This document shows, in pieces, positions 5,657 to 6,750 of a stretch of DNA of 6,750 nucleotides (position 1 is the first letter of the stretch; each line of letters starts with the position of its first letter). The notes below the pieces were generated by a model, which did not search any database, had not been told where the DNA came from, and was given only the letters and a program-made list of their open reading frames with translations. The stretch is from Methanothrix sp. (GTDB lineage: Archaea > Halobacteriota > Methanosarcinia > Methanotrichales > Methanotrichaceae), in contig JAQTXY010000108.1 of the NCBI GenBank assembly GCA_028688535.1, positions 1-6,750 of the forward strand. The letters run 5' to 3'. A program made the translations under genes and the position numbers.

Positions 5657-6750
5657 TCAGCACCTCCCCCAGGATGGCAGAAGACCTGCCGGAATTTCCA
5701 TTCGCACGTCCATCAGTCTGCCCACTGTTGACCAGCCTCGAATCATATTGAAAACCTCGCTGTAAGTAACCTCGGCCTCAGCAGCGTATTCGCTGATGCC
5801 GAGAAGCTCCGCACGCTCGGCTAATAGCCGTCTGGCCAGACGCTCTGCCTCCTCTAGAGTCATCTTTTGGTTTGTCACTCTGCCGGTTAGACCGTCTTCG
5901 GCCACAGCGTATTCTTTGCTCTCCGTATCGATGTGCAGGTTCAGGGTTAAAGTGGGCCGGGCCACGGCAGCGCCGATGGCATTGGCCACGCTGGCATACT
6001 GGGGCACGATGGCCGCCGCTTTGAGCCGGGCGGCGACCAGCGGGACCAGGGCGGGAGCGCCTCCGCCTACGCCCACAACGCTCTGAGCAGAGAGCGACTC
6101 TCTCTTCATGATCTCCCAGATGCGATAGGCGGGCTCCTGCTCCCATTCCCGGAACATCTCATTAACCTCAAAGACAATCTTGTCCACCACGCTGTCAACC
6201 ACCTTTTGGGCCGCCTGCATGGCTGTGCAGCCCAGGCCATCAGCCACGATTTGCATGGCCTTCTCTGCCTTGGCGGCGTCGCCGATCTGGGAGAGTCCCA
6301 AAACCCGCAAGGCATCGGTAGGCGTAGGTCCATTTCCTCCCATGCAGAGCGGCGGTCCGTCCCGGTGCGGCCCGACAGTTAAGCCATTGCTGCTTTTGCC
6401 GCCGTTGTTCTGGCCGCAGACGGCAACGGCGCTGTCGCCGCCAATGGCTATCGACTTGACGGCAAAGGCTCGCACATGGGTGAGAAGAGAGCCGACCCGT
6501 GCCCCTTTGGCTGAGAGGAGGGGTCTGCCTGAGAGGATGAGAGCCAGGTCGGTGGTGGTGCCGCCGATGTCCACTACGACGCTGCTCTGGCCCGGATCTG
6601 TCAGGGCCATTACTCCCATGATGCTGGCGGCAGGTCCAGAGAAGATGGTCTCTACAGGCATTTGCACAGACTTGTCCAGGGGAAGCGTTCCGCCGTCTGC
6701 CTTAAGGATATAGACGGGTGAATTGATCTTGCGCTCTTTGAGGGCGGCAG
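5657..6750 (-). CDS. HyuA-like hydantoinase/oxoprolinase family protein, 5' end cut by the window edge
   Basis: This is the C-terminal part (363 full codons) of a hydantoinase A/5-oxoprolinase family protein with the ASKHA (actin-like ATPase) fold. Family members open cyclic amides such as hydantoins or 5-oxoproline using ATP, often with a HyuB partner; some related carboxylases also belong here. Numbered from the first full codon (6748), the hallmarks are KADGG (16-20), SGPAAS (37-42), the phosphate-binding VVVDIGGTTTDLAL (57-70), IAIGGDS (100-106), GPTPTDALRVLGL (140-152), VGVGGGAPALVPL (225-237) and VPQYASVANAIGAA (248-261). The frame stays open to the right edge, and the conserved KADGG block lies before the first in-frame GTG (6667), so the true start is outside the window. 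The segment VGPHRDGPPLCMGG replaces the usual VGPxSAGAxPGPxCYG block, pointing to a divergent subfamily. No HyuB gene is visible; it could lie beyond 6750. The stop is 2 nt before the deacetylase start. The substrate is unknown. Confidence 0.88.
   Translation of the reverse strand, partial: AALKERKINSPVYILKADGGTLPLDKSVQMPVETIFSGPAASIMGVMALTDPGQSSVVVDIGGTTTDLALILSGRPLLSAKGARVGSLLTHVRAFAVKSIAIGGDSAVAVCGQNNGGKSSNGLTVGPHRDGPPLCMGGNGPTPTDALRVLGLSQIGDAAKAEKAMQIVADGLGCTAMQAAQKVVDSVVDKIVFEVNEMFREWEQEPAYRIWEIMKRESLSAQSVVGVGGGAPALVPLVAARLKAAAIVPQYASVANAIGAAVARPTLTLNLHIDTESKEYAVAEDGLTGRVTNQKMTLEEAERLARRLLAERAELLGISEYAAEAEVTYSEVFNMIRGWSTVGRLMDVRMEIPAGLLPSWGRC
5663..5667 (-). promoter_or_regulatory. Ribosome binding site GGAGG that decides the deacetylase start
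   Basis: On the minus strand GGAGG, within a longer GGGGGAGGTG run, lies 8 nt before the ATG at 5654. It overlaps the in-frame GTG at 5663, making that codon an unlikely start. The site is inside the end of the hydantoinase gene, favouring coupled translation. Confidence 0.65.

Noticed and set aside
5661..5663. GTG at 5663 as the start of the deacetylase
   Set aside because: It overlaps the GGAGG ribosome binding site that is well spaced for the ATG at 5654; it would add only three residues.
6665..6667. GTG at 6667 as the start of the hydantoinase-like gene
   Set aside because: In-frame codons continue to the right edge and encode the conserved KADGG block just upstream, so the gene is cut by the window.
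6180..6713. Long plus-strand open frame opposite the hydantoinase-like gene
   Set aside because: It is a GC-driven mirror frame with a low-complexity product and no recognisable domain, while the minus-strand frame carries many family motifs. The same applies to 5206-5553 and 5409-5765.

Overview
The window most likely comes from a methanogenic archaeon, probably a Methanosarcinales member such as Methanothrix/Methanosaeta. This is inferred from gene content, not proven. The clues are an archaeal-type HAE3/MMPL transporter paired with a COG1361 (S-layer-like) surface protein, many ATA and AGA codons in the plus-strand genes, GGAG(G) ribosome binding sites, and no bacterial-type promoter that I could recognise. 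No rRNA, tRNA, CRISPR array or insertion sequence was seen.

The layout is two converging gene blocks. The plus-strand block (1-4244) starts inside an RND-superfamily transporter gene that is cut by the left edge. It overlaps by 11 nt a gene for a secreted, C-terminally membrane-anchored COG1361-like protein. A bulged hairpin followed by a T-rich stretch (3247-3285) may end that transcript. After 87 non-coding nt come an RDD-family small membrane protein and a GbsR/MarR-like winged-helix regulator, overlapping by 8 nt, probably as a second operon or a partial read-through continuation.

The minus-strand block (6750-4290) begins inside a HyuA-like hydantoinase/oxoprolinase gene cut by the right edge. 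It is followed after 2 nt by a histone-deacetylase-superfamily gene with an unusual C-terminal Cys-rich domain. The blocks meet at a 45-nt gap holding a 7-bp inverted repeat, which reads best as a terminator for the minus-strand operon. By eye the minus-strand genes are clearly more GC-rich than the plus-strand genes.

Functionally, the left block looks like an envelope export or remodelling unit (proton-driven transporter plus extracellular partner) next to a small membrane protein and its likely regulator. The right block pairs an ATP-dependent cyclic-amide hydrolase-type protein with a zinc amidohydrolase, suggesting linked chemistry on an unknown amide. No clearly new system is proven. The most unusual items are the Cys-rich extension on the deacetylase and its tight coupling to the hydantoinase.
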